DNA from: RGIG1681 sp964646345
GTDB taxonomy: Bacteria > Bacillota > Clostridia > Christensenellales > UBA1242
Direction of reading: 5' to 3'
Length of the DNA stretch: 64,000 nt
Assembly: GCA_964646345.1 (NCBI GenBank)
Contig: CAZYDU010000001.1
Span: forward strand, 186,001-250,000
Shown: piece after piece, positions 63,126-64,000 of the stretch
How positions within the stretch are numbered: the stretch's first letter is position 1
How the letters are laid out: each line of letters opens with the position of its first letter
Program-made: the position numbers and the translations under genes
Notes under the pieces: generated by a model
What the model was told of the DNA's origin: nothing
The model's input: only the letters and a program-made list of their open reading frames with translations
Database searches by the model: none

Positions 63126-64000
63126 TTATGCAACAGCACCTTCAAGTTTTGCAATAAGTTTTTCAAGTTCAACAATTTCTTCGCTGTATCTTGCTTTTTC
63201 TTGAATTAAGAATTTAGCCATTTTTACATCATGTTCATTCTTTTCTTTGTTGCTATCCAAGAATTCATCAGCATCTTGAATACTTGCTTTGAGTTCTGCA
63301 ATGTGACTTGTAAGTTCTTCTTGTTTAACTTTCTTTTCTTCGTCTACATTTTTAATATCTGTTACGCTATACATAACAAGGTTAAGATTTGTAAGTTCAC
63401 TAGCACGTCTATCAAGCATTTTTTGATTTCTGATTTTTCTTCTTTTTGTTCTTTCGTAGTTTAAGATAGATTTTTCAACTTTGATTAAATCTTTGTTGAT
63501 TTTATCTCTATTTTCAACGATTGTTTCAAGTCTAGCTTTATAGTCTGGCAAATTATCAACTGAAATCATTTCAGTATCTAATGGTTTAGAAATATCAACA
63601 GTGTTAACTATTTCTTCAGTAACTTCAACTGGAGTTTCTTCAGCAGTTTCTACTTGTGTTTCTTCCTTTACTTCTTCTGCAGTTTCTACTGGTGCTTCTT
63701 CCTTAGATTCTTCTACTACTTCAACTGGAGCTTCTTCTTTAGATTCTTCTACTGCTTCAACTGGAGCTTCTTCTTTAACTTCTTCAATAACTACTGGCTT
63801 TTCTTCTTTTACTTCTTCAATAACTACTGGTTTTTCTTCTTTTACTTCTTCTACAGTTTCAACTGGAGTTTCTTCCTTAACTTCTTCAAAAACTTCAGCT
63901 TTTGTTTCTTCAGCTTGTTCATCAAGTTTTGCAAGCATTGAATTTACATCTTCGCTTTGTGCTTGTTTAACATATTCATCAGATGAAAAAATGCTCTTTA
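63126..64000 (-). CDS. Glu/Lys/Pro/Val-repeat coiled-coil protein (N-terminus beyond window)
   Basis: The frame stays open past an internal ATG at 63938 to the window edge (upstream residues SIFSSDEYVKQAQSEDVNS), so the start lies outside. A low-complexity segment of 11-13-residue units of the form VEEVKEEKPVVIEEVKEE covers about 95 residues. It is followed by a Lys/Glu-rich coiled coil of about 140 residues with a basic patch (YERTKRRKIRNQKMLDRR). No transmembrane segment was seen. Similar repeats occur in cell-division or cell-envelope proteins of low-GC bacteria, but the function is unknown. Confidence 0.7.
   Translation of the reverse strand, partial: KSIFSSDEYVKQAQSEDVNSMLAKLDEQAEETKAEVFEEVKEETPVETVEEVKEEKPVVIEEVKEEKPVVIEEVKEEAPVEAVEESKEEAPVEVVEESKEEAPVETAEEVKEETQVETAEETPVEVTEEIVNTVDISKPLDTEMISVDNLPDYKARLETIVENRDKINKDLIKVEKSILNYERTKRRKIRNQKMLDRRASELTNLNLVMYSVTDIKNVDEEKKVKQEELTSHIAELKASIQDADEFLDSNKEKNEHDVKMAKFLIQEKARYSEEIVELEKLIAKLEGAVA

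Noticed and set aside
63654..63941. Phe-rich 95-codon frame on the plus strand
   Set aside because: Antisense of the Glu/Lys repeat (TTC/TTT from GAA/AAA), not a membrane protein.
1..64000. tRNA or rRNA genes
   Set aside because: No cloverleaf-like GC-richer segment or conserved TTCRA (TTCGAAT-type) arm was recognised. TTCGAG matches are part of the dispersed repeats.

Overview
The window is AT-rich DNA from a low-GC, Gram-positive-type anaerobe, most likely an uncultured Clostridia-like Bacillota. The evidence is a single-chain pyruvate:ferredoxin oxidoreductase, a tig-clpP-clpX cluster, strong AGGAG or GGGGG ribosome-binding sites, U-tract hairpin terminators and no outer-membrane genes. 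Two runs of exactly 100 N mark scaffold joins, so this is a draft or metagenome assembly. I cannot name the species.

Left flank (1-4500, all minus strand): clpX (cut by the edge), clpP and tig; a pair of small membrane proteins; an RluD-type pseudouridine synthase; and lspA.

Centre (4501-41290): a roughly 37-kb locus that looks like a type IV secretion system (T4SS). On the minus strand, in order of transcription, it has two small T4SS pilin-like proteins, a giant VirB6/TrbL-like protein cut into three pieces by the assembly gaps, a 780-aa helical protein, a VirB4 ATPase with a VirB3-like membrane N-terminus, a 3,736-aa VirB6/TrbL-like protein and a 990-aa VirB6/TrbL-like protein. A VirD4 coupling ATPase and a 768-aa surface protein are transcribed divergently on the plus strand. 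The three VirB6-like proteins are paralogues: N-terminal membrane helices, a very large outer region, a C-terminal membrane bundle and a shared IPG motif. The 3,736-aa protein carries about eight clear copies of a module marked by a W-[TS]-x2-D motif. I see no relaxase, integrase or attachment site, and housekeeping genes abut both sides. This suggests a resident contact or protein-delivery machine rather than an obvious mobile element. That is an inference.

Right flank (41300-64000): murI and rpsT; a comEC-holA operon that also encodes a membrane protein and a degenerate M28 peptidase-like protein; a zinc-ribbon protein; acpP; an ung operon with a surface protein and a membrane-anchored trypsin-like protease; a Nudix hydrolase; rplM-rpsI; truA; and nifJ. 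A six-gene minus-strand operon follows, with a patatin-like lipase, a ComEC-type metallo-beta-lactamase protein and four poorly known proteins. A Glu/Lys/Pro/Val-repeat protein runs off the right edge. ComEC is split: the channel-type and metallo-beta-lactamase parts lie in genes about 14 kb apart.

Two other themes run through the window. A family of intergenic repeats (core TTTCGAGCGAA and GTCGAGATGACA) clusters around the pilin and virD4 genes. Several genes (lspA, truA, comEC, perhaps murI) have a -10 box ending 6-7 nt before the start codon, which predicts leaderless mRNAs.
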